Shown one piece after another: positions 7,983 to 15,414 of a stretch of DNA of 64,000 nt (positions are counted from its first letter, which is position 1; each line of letters opens with the position of its first letter). The position numbers and the translations under genes were made by a program. Under the pieces are notes generated by a model, which saw only the letters and a program-made list of their open reading frames with translations, had not been told where the DNA came from and did no database searches. Origin of the DNA: Hymenobacter rubidus (lineage in GTDB: Bacteria; Bacteroidota; Bacteroidia; Cytophagales; Hymenobacteraceae); NCBI RefSeq assembly GCF_016734815.1, contig NZ_JAERQF010000016.1, positions 1 to 64,000 of the forward strand, written 5' to 3'.

Positions 7983-8570
7983 ATGCCCCGCCCCGACGAC
8001 CACCCGCAATTCCAGCCCGCCAGCCGCGCCGCGTGGCGGCAGTGGCTGATGGACCACCACGCCAGCGCCCCCGGCGTGTGGCTGGTATACGGCAAAAAAA
8101 CCAGCGGCCAGCCCAGCGTGACCTACGCCGAAGCCGTGGAAGAAGCCCTGTGCTTCGGCTGGATAGACTCGCACCCCCGCAAGCTCGATGCCGACCGCAC
8201 GCAACTGCTCTTCACCCCGCGCAAGCCCCGCAGCGGCTGGAGCAAGGTGAACAAGGAGCGGCTGGCGCGCCTCGAACCTGCCGGCCAGCTCATGCCCGCC
8301 GGTCTGGCCGCCATTGCCCGCGCCAAGCAAAACGGCGCCTGGGAAAGCCTCGATGCGGCCGAAGCCGGCCTCGTGCCCGACGACTTGGCAGCAGCTTTGG
8401 CCGCCGATGAAGCTGCCGCCCGGCATTTTGCTGCCTTCTCCCTCTCGGCCCGCAAGGGAATTCTGACCTGGGTGCTAGCCGCCAAGCAGCCCGAAACCCG
8501 CGCCCGCCGCGTAGCCGAAGCCGTGCGAATGGCGGCGCTGGGCAAGCGGGCGAATTTTGACCGGGAGTAG
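7983..8570 (+). CDS. YdeI/OmpD-associated family protein
   Basis: A 195-residue cytoplasmic protein of the YdeI family. The hallmark region VWLVYGKKTSGQPSVTYAEA, then EALCFGWIDS, is followed by the FTPRKPRSGWSKVNKER segment and a C-terminal alpha-helical part (FSLSARKGILTWVLAAKQPE, KRANF). The ATG at 7983 is chosen because family members begin just before the HPQFQPASRAAWR helix. CACCTTTG at 7958-7965 may be its -7 box. Members have been linked to bacteriocin or peptide tolerance in some species, but the biochemical function is unclear. A family A repeat follows. Confidence 0.85.
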   Translation: MPRPDDHPQFQPASRAAWRQWLMDHHASAPGVWLVYGKKTSGQPSVTYAEAVEEALCFGWIDSHPRKLDADRTQLLFTPRKPRSGWSKVNKERLARLEPAGQLMPAGLAAIARAKQNGAWESLDAAEAGLVPDDLAAALAADEAAARHFAAFSLSARKGILTWVLAAKQPETRARRVAEAVRMAALGKRANFDRE

Positions 8571-8585
8571 GAGGTCAATAAATTT

Positions 8586-8695
8586 AAAAAGAACGGTCAT
8601 GCTGAGCGCAGCCGAAGCATCTCTACTGTAGTAGTAAATCTGATTACTCGCGCGGTAGAGATGCTTCGACTCCGCTCAGCATGACCGTTCTTTTT
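8586..8695. repeat. Family A palindromic intergenic repeat, copy A4
   Basis: The arms start AAAAAGAACGGTCATGCTGA and end in the complement ATGACCGTTCTTTTT. The left A-tract and right T-tract mean it could also act as a terminator in either direction. It ends 37 bp before the DACNV-like gene. Confidence 0.9.
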
Positions 8696-8732
8696 TCCAC
8701 ATTACCCCACCGCCCGGCCCCATCTTTGCCCC

Positions 8733-9866
8733 ATGCTTTCCGAACCCACCTACCTCACGGCGCGCATGGTGGCGCCCATGATTGAAGCCCACTTTGCGCG
8801 GCACCGGGCCGCCAGTGCCGAGGACGAAAAACGCCTGGCCTCGCCGCCCGAGGCGCAGTGGGTGGAAGCCGTGATTGACGTGGCCTTCTGGGCCAGTCTG
8901 CGGCGGGAGGAGGGGCACCCGCCGCGCATTTCGCTGGCGCTGCTGCCGCTGGAGCAGGCCCGCCAGCCGTTGGTATTTGGCCAGAAGCGCCGCCTCACGC
9001 CCGCCAACCTGCTGAAGCTGGCCCCCGCTGTGGAGCAGCCCGGCCTGCACCTCGGCGTGTGGTACGACGCCGACGGCCTCTACGTGTGGGGCACGGCCAC
9101 GCGGGTGCCGCCGCTGTGCTTCGTGCTCGAAGTGGTGGAGCCCGGCCTGCTGGTGGTGAAGCACCGCCGCGCCGGCGGCTTCGGCAAGTTTGTGAACGTA
9201 GCCGTGCTGCGCGGCGACCACCTCCAGCTCATCGACGAAGAACACGGCGGCCTCAGCGACTGCGCCGCCCTGCGGGCCTTCCTGCCCGGCCGCAGCCTGC
9301 CCTCGCCCGAAACCGGCGAAACCGACAACGTGCTGCTGGAACTGGCCGCGGCCATGCGCGCCCACGGCCGCGGCGGCTTGGTGCTGGTGGTGCCGCCCGG
9401 CTCCGAGCAGTGGCAAAAGTCCATCGTGCAGCCCCTGAATTACCCTGTGGCCCCGGCCTATACCGGCATCCGGGCGGTGCAGCGGCCGGGGCAGTCGAAG
9501 CGCAAGTGGCAGGCCGCGCTGCGGCGCAACATCGGCATCGTGGGCGGCTTCACGGCGGTGGATGGGGCCACCGTCATCACGCAGGAATATCACCTGCTGG
9601 CCTTCGGGGCGAAGGTGGCGCGGGCCAAAACCAGCACGCCCGTCGAAACCATGGTTCTCACCGAGCCGGTGGTGGGCAGCGAGCCTAAGCAACTGCACCC
9701 CGGTCAGAACGGCGGTACCCGCCACCTGGCCGCCGCCCAGTTCGTGCACGACCAGCACGATGCCATTGCACTGGTAGCCTCGGTCGATGGATTTTTTACC
9801 GTCTTCGCGTGGTCGGATGACTTGCAGCAGGTGCACGCTCACCGCATCGACGTGCTGCTGCTGTGA
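8733..9866 (+). CDS. DACNV/DisA_N-like sensor-domain protein
   Basis: A 377-residue soluble protein. The C-terminal half (about residues 200-362) follows the diadenylate-cyclase (DisA_N) pattern: the strand HGRGGLVLVVP, then DGA at 277-279 in VDGATVITQEYHLLAFGAK, then GGTRHLAAA at 327-335 where active cyclases have G-T-R-H-R. It ends with DAIALVASVDGFFTVF, matching the final strands. The N-terminal 190 residues are not recognised. The changed RHR motif (RHL) suggests a nucleotide-sensing rather than a c-di-AMP-making domain, as proposed for DACNV-type proteins. CATCTTTG just upstream may be the -7 box. No effector gene is adjacent. Confidence 0.65.
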   Translation: MLSEPTYLTARMVAPMIEAHFARHRAASAEDEKRLASPPEAQWVEAVIDVAFWASLRREEGHPPRISLALLPLEQARQPLVFGQKRRLTPANLLKLAPAVEQPGLHLGVWYDADGLYVWGTATRVPPLCFVLEVVEPGLLVVKHRRAGGFGKFVNVAVLRGDHLQLIDEEHGGLSDCAALRAFLPGRSLPSPETGETDNVLLELAAAMRAHGRGGLVLVVPPGSEQWQKSIVQPLNYPVAPAYTGIRAVQRPGQSKRKWQAALRRNIGIVGGFTAVDGATVITQEYHLLAFGAKVARAKTSTPVETMVLTEPVVGSEPKQLHPGQNGGTRHLAAAQFVHDQHDAIALVASVDGFFTVFAWSDDLQQVHAHRIDVLLL

Positions 9867-10082
9867 GGCGATGAGGTGTTGATAAACTGCAGACACTGCG
9901 GGAAATGCCAGTAAGACGCTAGCCTGTTTTTGCCGTAGCTGCTAAATAAAAAGGACAACCTTATGTGAGAGGCTTGCGAATAACCCTGTTCATGGGCGCA
10001 CCACTGCGCCCGGCTCTTGCATTTGCGCCCGATGGCTTTTCCGTATCAATTTCTGCTGGAAACCGTTTTACCCCAACTTCTT

Positions 10083-10385
10083 ATGGCTAAGGACAAAAAA
10101 AAGCACTCGAAAAAAGACAAGGCCTCAGAAGATATTCTGGAAGTGGCGGCGCACTCGCTCAAGAAGTTTCGCAAGGTGACGAAGCAGATTTCCAAACTCA
10201 GCACCGGCCAAAAGGTGGTCGGCAGCCTGGCGCTGGCCGCAGCGGGCCTGGTTTATATGGCCACGCGCGAAACCGAAAACTCCCCCGATAGTGACGTCGC
10301 TGCGGATGAGCAAGACACCACCACTGAACCAAGCAGTACCCCGGCGCGCAAAAGCCGCAAAGGCCCCCGGGCCGATGCAGAATAG
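10083..10385 (+). CDS. Small lysine-rich protein with one hydrophobic segment
   Basis: Not recognised as a known family. The 100-residue product starts with a very basic tail (MAKDKKKHSKKDKASEDILE), then a basic helix (SLKKFRKVTKQISKLSTGQK), one hydrophobic stretch (VVGSLALAAAGLVYMA) and a polar acidic-to-basic C terminus. It aligns by pattern with the product at 10491: in both, KxSTxQKV is followed by a short alanine-rich membrane-like segment. An upstream ATG at 10032 is possible, but the paralogue supports 10083. A role in membrane or nucleic-acid association is only a guess. Confidence 0.65.
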   Translation: MAKDKKKHSKKDKASEDILEVAAHSLKKFRKVTKQISKLSTGQKVVGSLALAAAGLVYMATRETENSPDSDVAADEQDTTTEPSSTPARKSRKGPRADAE

Positions 10386-10490
10386 CCCGCGCCACCGGTA
10401 GCCGCCCGGCTGTGGCCCCGCAATCCGGCAGACGGGTCTGGTTCTGCGTACACCCCTTAATAGCCGTTCACCAACCAATCCTTCTCCTCG

Positions 10491-10742
10491 ATGAAAAAGA
10501 CCAAAACCAAGCTCAAGAAAAGCAAGCCCGGTAAGCAAAGCCTGCTCGGCGGGGCTGCCAAATCAATCAAGAAGCTGCGGAAAAGCAAGCTGAGCACCAC
10601 CCAGAAGGTGTTGGCCGGCGCGGCCCTGGCGGCCGTGGGCCTGAGCCTGTTCGCGAAGCGCGCCGGCAAAGCCGACGTTTCGGCTACTCCAAGTGCTGCT
10701 GCCGCCGAAGAAAATCTGGCTGCATTGGACGCCAACGCCTAG
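10491..10742 (+). CDS. Small lysine-rich protein, paralogue of the preceding gene
   Basis: An 83-residue unrecognised protein. MKKTKTKLKKSKPGKQSLLG is followed by SIKKLRKSKLSTTQKVLAGA, then AALAAVGLSLFAKRAGK and a short Ala/Glu-rich tail. The order basic tail, basic helix, STxQKV and Ala/Leu segment is the same as in the product at 10083, so the two genes are tandem paralogues 105 bp apart. A strong bidirectional terminator follows at 10773-10836. Confidence 0.65.
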   Translation: MKKTKTKLKKSKPGKQSLLGGAAKSIKKLRKSKLSTTQKVLAGAALAAVGLSLFAKRAGKADVSATPSAAAAEENLAALDANA

Positions 10743-10772
10743 CGCATACCAGCTCCGGCTGGACCATGCCAA

Positions 10773-10836
10773 ACCCAAACCGCCCCGTCATCAAAGCTGC
10801 CTGCTGGCGCTTCGTTGACGGGGCGGTTTTTTGGGT
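10773..10836. terminator. Bidirectional terminator
   Basis: AACCGCCCCGTCA pairs with TGACGGGGCGGTT, followed by a T-run; the opposite strand ends in a comparable run. It separates the small basic protein gene from the convergent cold-shock gene. Confidence 0.85.
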
Positions 10837-10851
10837 AACTTAAGTATTACG

Positions 10852-11340
10852 CTACTCGGCCGGAGCGGCCGGGGGCGGGGTGGGCACGCCCAAGCGCACA
10901 CGCACGGCGTTCGGGCCTTTGGGGCCCATTTCTACTTCAAACGTCACCTTGTCGTTTTCGCCAATGGTGATGCCGCCCAGGGCGTTGGCGTGCACAAAAA
11001 TGCTTTCCTGGCTCTGCGCGTCCTTGATGAAGCCGTAGCCTTTCGAGGAGTTGAAGAACGTGACGCTGCCGGTGCGCAGGGTGTCTTCGGGCTCCCGGTC
11101 TTCCTGCTTGGCCACGCTGATGCGGATGTCCTCGTCCTTGATGACGCGCTTCTTGGTGGGGTCGGGCGGGGTGGAGGTGATGTTGCCGTTTTCGTCCACA
11201 TAGGCAAACATTTCTTCCAGGGCCACGCCGCTTTTCGCGTTGGCCTGGCGCTCGGCTTTGCGCTCTTCCTTCTCGGTTTTCTTCTTCGCGCGTTTTTTCT
11301 CGTTGTCTTTCTTACCAAATGTCTCTTGAGACCTACCCAT
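10852..11340 (-). CDS. Cold-shock domain protein with basic N-terminal extension
   Basis: A 162-residue protein with a C-terminal cold-shock domain at about residues 89-151: TGSVTFFNSSKGYGFI with RNP1 (KGYGFI, 100-105) and RNP2 (SIFVHA, 113-118). It should bind single-stranded RNA or DNA. Ordinary CspA proteins are about 70 residues. Here an 88-residue extension precedes the domain, with a Lys/Glu/Arg-rich stretch (KKRAKKKTEKEERKAERQAN) and a second part containing AYVDENGNITSTPPDP. Extended cold-shock proteins of this kind are common in Bacteroidota. The tail PTPPPAAPAE is disordered-looking. Confidence 0.9.
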   Translation of the reverse strand: MGRSQETFGKKDNEKKRAKKKTEKEERKAERQANAKSGVALEEMFAYVDENGNITSTPPDPTKKRVIKDEDIRISVAKQEDREPEDTLRTGSVTFFNSSKGYGFIKDAQSQESIFVHANALGGITIGENDKVTFEVEMGPKGPNAVRVRLGVPTPPPAAPAE

Positions 11341-11489
11341 AGTGCTGTGCTGCTAGTTCGTTGTGGCTGTTTTTTCCCAACTAAAAGCCAGCAGGGAGTA
11401 AACAGCGAAGTGGATTGTTACGAAGATACGCAATATATCAGGCAGTCCGTCCAATTGGCTTGGAAGCGGTTTGCATGAGCCGTCGTTGG

Positions 11490-11585
11490 CGGAGTACCCC
11501 GAATTTCTAATTCCGCTCGGGTGGCCGGTAACCAAGCTCCTTGCAAGCTGTGCGAACGGGCCGAATTAGAAATTCAGGGTACTCC
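11490..11585. repeat. Family E inverted repeat (single copy here)
   Basis: CGGAGTACCCCGAATTTCTA (11490 on) is complementary to TAGAAATTCAGGGTACTCCG (ending 11585), with one extra C/A mismatch, across a loop of about 48 bp. The loop arms TTCCGCTCGGG and CGAACGGGCCGAA extend the pairing partly. It lies between the cold-shock gene and rlmF. No second copy is seen in this window. Confidence 0.8.
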
Positions 11586-11607
11586 GGCCAGTGGGGCAAA
11601 CCGCTGC

Positions 11608-12582
11608 TTAGCGCGGGGCCGACCACCGGGTTTTGCGCCAGGTTTCCTGCTGCGCGGGGCTGAGGTAGGTCCAGGCCACCAGCCGGCTTTTTTTCTGTCC
11701 CTGGGCCATTTCGATGGTGCGCACGGCCTTGGCGCCGGCCGTTTGCAGGGCGCGGTACACGCCGGCAAGCGTTTCTTTTTTCGAAACCAAGGTGGTGAAC
11801 CAATAGCAGGAGCCGGGCCGCCTGGCGCTCTCCTGCACCATGCGGCGGATGAAGGCCGCCTCGCCGCCCTCGCACCACAGCTCCGCGTTTTGTCCGCCAA
11901 AGTTCAGCACGGGCCGCGGGCCCCGGCCGGTGCCCAGGCTGGTGGTTTTGCGCTGGCTGCCGGCCGCCGCTTCGGCCGCTGAGGCGTGAAACGGCGGGTT
12001 GCACATCGTGAGGTCGAACACCTCGCCGGCCTGGATGAGGCCGTCGAAAATGCGGGTGCGGGTGGGTTGCAGGCGGGCCTCGATGGCGCCGGCCAGGCTG
12101 GGGTTGGCGGCCTCAATCTGCTGGGCGGCGCGCACGGCCACGCCGTCGATATCGGAGCCCACGAAGTGCCAGCCGTAGGCGCGCCGGCCGATGATGGGGT
12201 AGATGCAATTGGCGCCCACGCCCACGTCGAGCACCGTAATGTCTTCGCCGGGCGGCAGCACGCCGCCGTTGCTTTCGGCCAGCAAATCGGCCAGGTAGTG
12301 CACGTAGTCGGCCCGGCCGGGGATGGGCGGGCACAGGTAGCCTTTGGGAATGTCCCAGTGCTCGATGCCGTAGAACTGCCGCAGCAGCGCCCGGTTTAGG
12401 GCTTTCACCGCGGCAGGGTTGGCAAAATCTATCGACAGGTTGCCGTAGGGATTGGGCCGCACGAAGGCAGCCAACTCCGGCGTGCCCTTGCTGAGCTGCG
12501 GAAAATCGTAGGGCGCGCGGTGCGGGTTGCGCGGGTGCAACTGGTCTTTTTCAGCGGGTGGAGTGGGCTGGGGGAGCTTCAT
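11608..12582 (-). CDS. rlmF: 23S rRNA (adenine-1618-N6)-methyltransferase RlmF
   Basis: A 324-residue SAM-dependent methyltransferase that modifies A1618 of 23S rRNA. The N-terminal HPRNPHRAPYDFPQL and the NPYGNLSIDFANPAAVKALN region are typical of RlmF. The SAM motif is in ITVLDVGVGANCIYPIIG, and the amino-methylating NPPF motif is in LTMCNPPFHAS. The ATG at 12582 is chosen because family members start just before HPRN, and the frame upstream reads into a GC-rich palindrome. It shares its strand with the VWA-like gene upstream, but the 132-bp gap is occupied by a large inverted repeat. Confidence 0.93.
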   Translation of the reverse strand: MKLPQPTPPAEKDQLHPRNPHRAPYDFPQLSKGTPELAAFVRPNPYGNLSIDFANPAAVKALNRALLRQFYGIEHWDIPKGYLCPPIPGRADYVHYLADLLAESNGGVLPPGEDITVLDVGVGANCIYPIIGRRAYGWHFVGSDIDGVAVRAAQQIEAANPSLAGAIEARLQPTRTRIFDGLIQAGEVFDLTMCNPPFHASAAEAAAGSQRKTTSLGTGRGPRPVLNFGGQNAELWCEGGEAAFIRRMVQESARRPGSCYWFTTLVSKKETLAGVYRALQTAGAKAVRTIEMAQGQKKSRLVAWTYLSPAQQETWRKTRWSAPR

Positions 12583-12604
12583 GGGCCGGGTTCTTATGAG
12601 GCAA

Positions 12605-12715
12605 AGGTACCGGCGAATGTAGGGGCGGGGCCTGCCCCCGCCCGTCGTTACACGATTCCCATGCTCATTCAAAGATGGGCGGGGGCAGGCCCCGCCCCTA
12701 CATTCGCCGGTACCT
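12605..12715. repeat. Family B GC-rich inverted repeat, copy B1
   Basis: Arms of 39 bp (12605-12643 and 12677-12715) pair perfectly, including GGGGCGGGGCCTGCCCCCGC and flanking GGTACCGGCGAATG. The right arm ends on the first base of the stop codon of the VWA-like gene. It would form a very stable hairpin in RNA and could end transcription. Confidence 0.9.
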
Positions 12716-14310
12716 CACAACATCTTGATGAGTTGAAACCCCTGTTTCGTGATGAGGTACTGCGCGCCGTTGAGGGTGATGGTTTGGCCGGCCAGCTTGG
12801 TGCTCAGGTTCGTAATGTCGGCCTCGACGGTGTGCAGGCTGAAGCCGTATTCGCGGGCCAGGGAGAGGTAGTTGGGATTGATAAACGTGGTAGCGCCGCA
12901 GAGAATGATGTTGACGTGCGGGCCGCCCTTTTTCAGCAGGCTGATGTCGCGCGGGAAGGTGTGGTTGTCGGCCAGCAAAATGATTTCCGTGGCGTCGGGC
13001 ACCAGCTCCAGGGCCCTGGCAATGGCCTCGCCGTCGTTTTCGGGCGCGTCGCCGCCCCCACCAGCCAGCATGGCTTCCAGCACCTTGCTTTTGATGCGCT
13101 CGAAATCGGCCGTTTTCACATCGTAGAGGCCCCCGGTGTGGCCGATGACTTTGCTTTGGTCGGGCGCGTCGTTGCCGTCGTTGAAAAAGACGAAGGTTTT
13201 TTCCTGCTGCAAGGTGCTAAGCTGGAGCCAGGTGAGCAGGTCGAGGGTGTAGGGGGCCATGCTGCCCGTCACGTCGGCCACCACCACCTGCTTGCGCCAT
13301 TCGGGGTGCCGGGCCATCACCTTGCTCACCACGTTGGCGTCGGGGTTGGGCAGGGGGGCGTCGTCGCGGGGCTCGCCCGGCCGGTAAAGGCGGGCCACGC
13401 AGTCGTCGGCGCGCATCCGGATGCCGTATTTCCGCATCACCGAATCGGCCAGGAAATAGCCCGTCACGCGGAGGCTTTTAGCCCGCAGCGGTAGCCGCAC
13501 CACCCCCGTGAACGTAAACGGATACGCCTCCTTGCCCACCCGAAAGCCGCTCATAAACGCGAAGCTTTCCCGCAGCTTTTCCGCCAGCTCCGGCCAGTAA
13601 GGTGCCACCGAGTCGGGCTCAATGGCGAGCCGCTGCACCACGCCGGCCCGGTCTACCTCGGCTCGAAACGCGAGGGTGGTGGGCTGCTTCACGGGCCGGC
13701 GGTAGGCCCGTTTCAGGCTCTTGGCCACGTCCTTGAGGCGGTAGCGGCTGCGGGGGTAATTGCAACCAATGGGCTTGCTGTGCACCACGCGGGCGGCCCG
13801 TGTTTTCTCGAACCGGGCCGTGCGCGTGTCGAGGGTGCGCAGCAGGGCATCGGCCTCGCGCCGGGTGTCGGCGGCGGTGTAGCGCTTCTCGATGTAGAGC
13901 ACGAAGCCGTGAAAATAGCCCTGGCATTCGGCCGGACTGGTGCAGCCGGTTTGCTCCACCAAGTGCCAGGTAATGGCCTTGTTGGCCAAAATGCCGGGCA
14001 CCTGCGCCGCCAGGTTGCGAAAGCGGCCCAGGTTGAGTTCCCGCTGGCTGAATTCGGGGTCGAGCCGGAAAGCGGAGTACACCAAATCGACCCGCACCAG
14101 CTGCCGCCCGTCTAGCCGGAGCGCCGTCAGGTCTTCGGCCGAGAAGTTGGAGCGGAGCGTGAGCAACTGGTAGCCTCGCTCGGGGCGGTACTTGCGCGTC
14201 TGGTAGGGGTTGAGCTGGTCGTAGAACTCCTCCAGCTTCCGCTGGGAAACGGGCTGGCTCAGACCGGCAAAGCTGCTCAGCAGCAGCACCAAGAGTAACA
14301 AGCATTTCAT
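12715..14310 (-). CDS. Secreted protein with a VWA/MIDAS-like C-terminal domain
   Basis: A 531-residue protein with a signal peptide (MKCLLLLVLLLSSFAGLSQP). The middle part is not recognised but contains a TonB-C-like strand pattern (AFRAEVDRAGVVQRLAIEPD). From about residue 340 it resembles a von Willebrand factor A fold: VVVADVTGSMAPY holds the metal-site motif DxTGSM (346-351), later GGGGDAPENDGEAIARAL supplies a second acidic loop, and EIILLADN a third. It is likely a periplasmic or surface-exposed metal-dependent binding protein. The next gene upstream, 14542-15369, is also secreted and on the same strand. Partner unknown. Confidence 0.75.
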   Translation of the reverse strand: MKCLLLLVLLLSSFAGLSQPVSQRKLEEFYDQLNPYQTRKYRPERGYQLLTLRSNFSAEDLTALRLDGRQLVRVDLVYSAFRLDPEFSQRELNLGRFRNLAAQVPGILANKAITWHLVEQTGCTSPAECQGYFHGFVLYIEKRYTAADTRREADALLRTLDTRTARFEKTRAARVVHSKPIGCNYPRSRYRLKDVAKSLKRAYRRPVKQPTTLAFRAEVDRAGVVQRLAIEPDSVAPYWPELAEKLRESFAFMSGFRVGKEAYPFTFTGVVRLPLRAKSLRVTGYFLADSVMRKYGIRMRADDCVARLYRPGEPRDDAPLPNPDANVVSKVMARHPEWRKQVVVADVTGSMAPYTLDLLTWLQLSTLQQEKTFVFFNDGNDAPDQSKVIGHTGGLYDVKTADFERIKSKVLEAMLAGGGGDAPENDGEAIARALELVPDATEIILLADNHTFPRDISLLKKGGPHVNIILCGATTFINPNYLSLAREYGFSLHTVEADITNLSTKLAGQTITLNGAQYLITKQGFQLIKML

Positions 14311-14457
14311 CGAAAAAAGCCGTTAAGCCGGGAAATCACAGGCGTCAATGCCCCATCATCGGAGCCCCCGCTCCGACGTAGTTGCTAACGCTGTCATCCG
14401 GCTTTTTCGCATGTCCACTCCCAGCTTACAGATTATTTAAAGCAGGTTTCGAGCTGG

Positions 14458-14540
14458 TGTACCGTAGCGCGAACTGTGTAGTTCGCGTCCCAGAGCAAGC
14501 TACTGGCGTGGGGACGCGAACTACACAGTTCGCGCTACGG
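14458..14540. repeat. Family D inverted repeat, copy D1
   Basis: CCGTAGCGCGAACTGTGTAG and the following GTTCGCGTCCC pair with GGGACGCGAAC and CTACACAGTTCGCGCTACGG. The loop is CAGAGCAAGCTACTGGCGTG. Copy D2 at 48109-48184 has the same loop in reverse complement, so the element has a direction. Confidence 0.9.
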
Positions 14541-14541
14541 C

Positions 14542-15369
14542 CTATGCCGTTTTATACAAATACCAGCCCTGGCCCAGCGGACGCAGCACAATGATGCCAT
14601 CGGGCGCCATGGCGGGCAGCTGTGCGGGGCGGGGCTGGTAGAGCAGGCCCACGGTGCTGGTGGTTTTGCCGCCGATGACAAACGCCAGGCAGCTGCTGCA
14701 ATTGGTTGCCCGGCGCGTGACACGGCCCAGAAACAGCCGCCGCAGCAGGGTATGCACGGCCGGGTCGGCATTGGCAGCAGCTTCGGCGGCGGGCTCGTTG
14801 GGGCCGGGCGCGGCGGCGAAGAACTTGCCGGCCTGCACCCGGCGCAGCAGCTTCTGAAAATCGGGTTGGTGATGGTGGAAATAGGCCGCGATGTCGGCGT
14901 CGGCGCTGGTCCACAGGCGCAGGTTGCCCACCGTGAAGGCGTGGCTGGCGTCGGGGTGCTTGCGGTTGTAGCTGGCTATTTCGGCCGGGGGCAGGCCGGT
15001 GAGCAGGGCCACCATGGGCGGCCCCAGGTGCGTCATGGCCAGGGTGCGGATGGCGGCCAGTTTCCAGCCGGCGGTATCGCGCTGGAAGTGCAGGTAAAAG
15101 TCGCGCCGGCTGGCCGAATCGCGCAGCTCAACTGCCACCACCGCCGTGGCCGTGCCCTGCTGCACCAGCTCGCAGGTGCGCCGCAGCGGTGCCGGAATTT
15201 GCTGCCCCAGGGTCTGGGTTTTGGCCTGGCCGGCTACTTCGCAGCAGAGGTAGTCCTTCATGGGTGCCCAGCCGGTGGGGGCCACAAATTGCTCGGCAAT
15301 CTGGAGGGGCGCGAGGGGCGCGGGTGCCGCGCCGGGCAGCCACAGGAGCAGCAGGAGTAGATACTTCAT
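14542..15369 (-). CDS. Hypothetical secreted protein
   Basis: A 275-residue product that I do not recognise. A signal peptide is clear (MKYLLLLLLWLPGAAPAPLA). The mature part has a cystatin/NTF2-like strand region (ATAVVAVELRDSASRRDFYL, HFQRDTAGWKLAAIRTLAMT), suggesting a compact periplasmic domain, and a second half containing paired cysteines in NCSSCLAF. The end of the gene abuts the family D palindrome. It is upstream of the VWA-like gene on the same strand, 231 bp away, and downstream of rluF. It may be periplasmic. Confidence 0.65.
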   Translation of the reverse strand: MKYLLLLLLWLPGAAPAPLAPLQIAEQFVAPTGWAPMKDYLCCEVAGQAKTQTLGQQIPAPLRRTCELVQQGTATAVVAVELRDSASRRDFYLHFQRDTAGWKLAAIRTLAMTHLGPPMVALLTGLPPAEIASYNRKHPDASHAFTVGNLRLWTSADADIAAYFHHHQPDFQKLLRRVQAGKFFAAAPGPNEPAAEAAANADPAVHTLLRRLFLGRVTRRATNCSSCLAFVIGGKTTSTVGLLYQPRPAQLPAMAPDGIIVLRPLGQGWYLYKTA

Positions 15370-15414
15370 CCGAAGGCTAACGGCAAAAAACGGGTTGATA
15401 ATTCCAGCGCGGCG

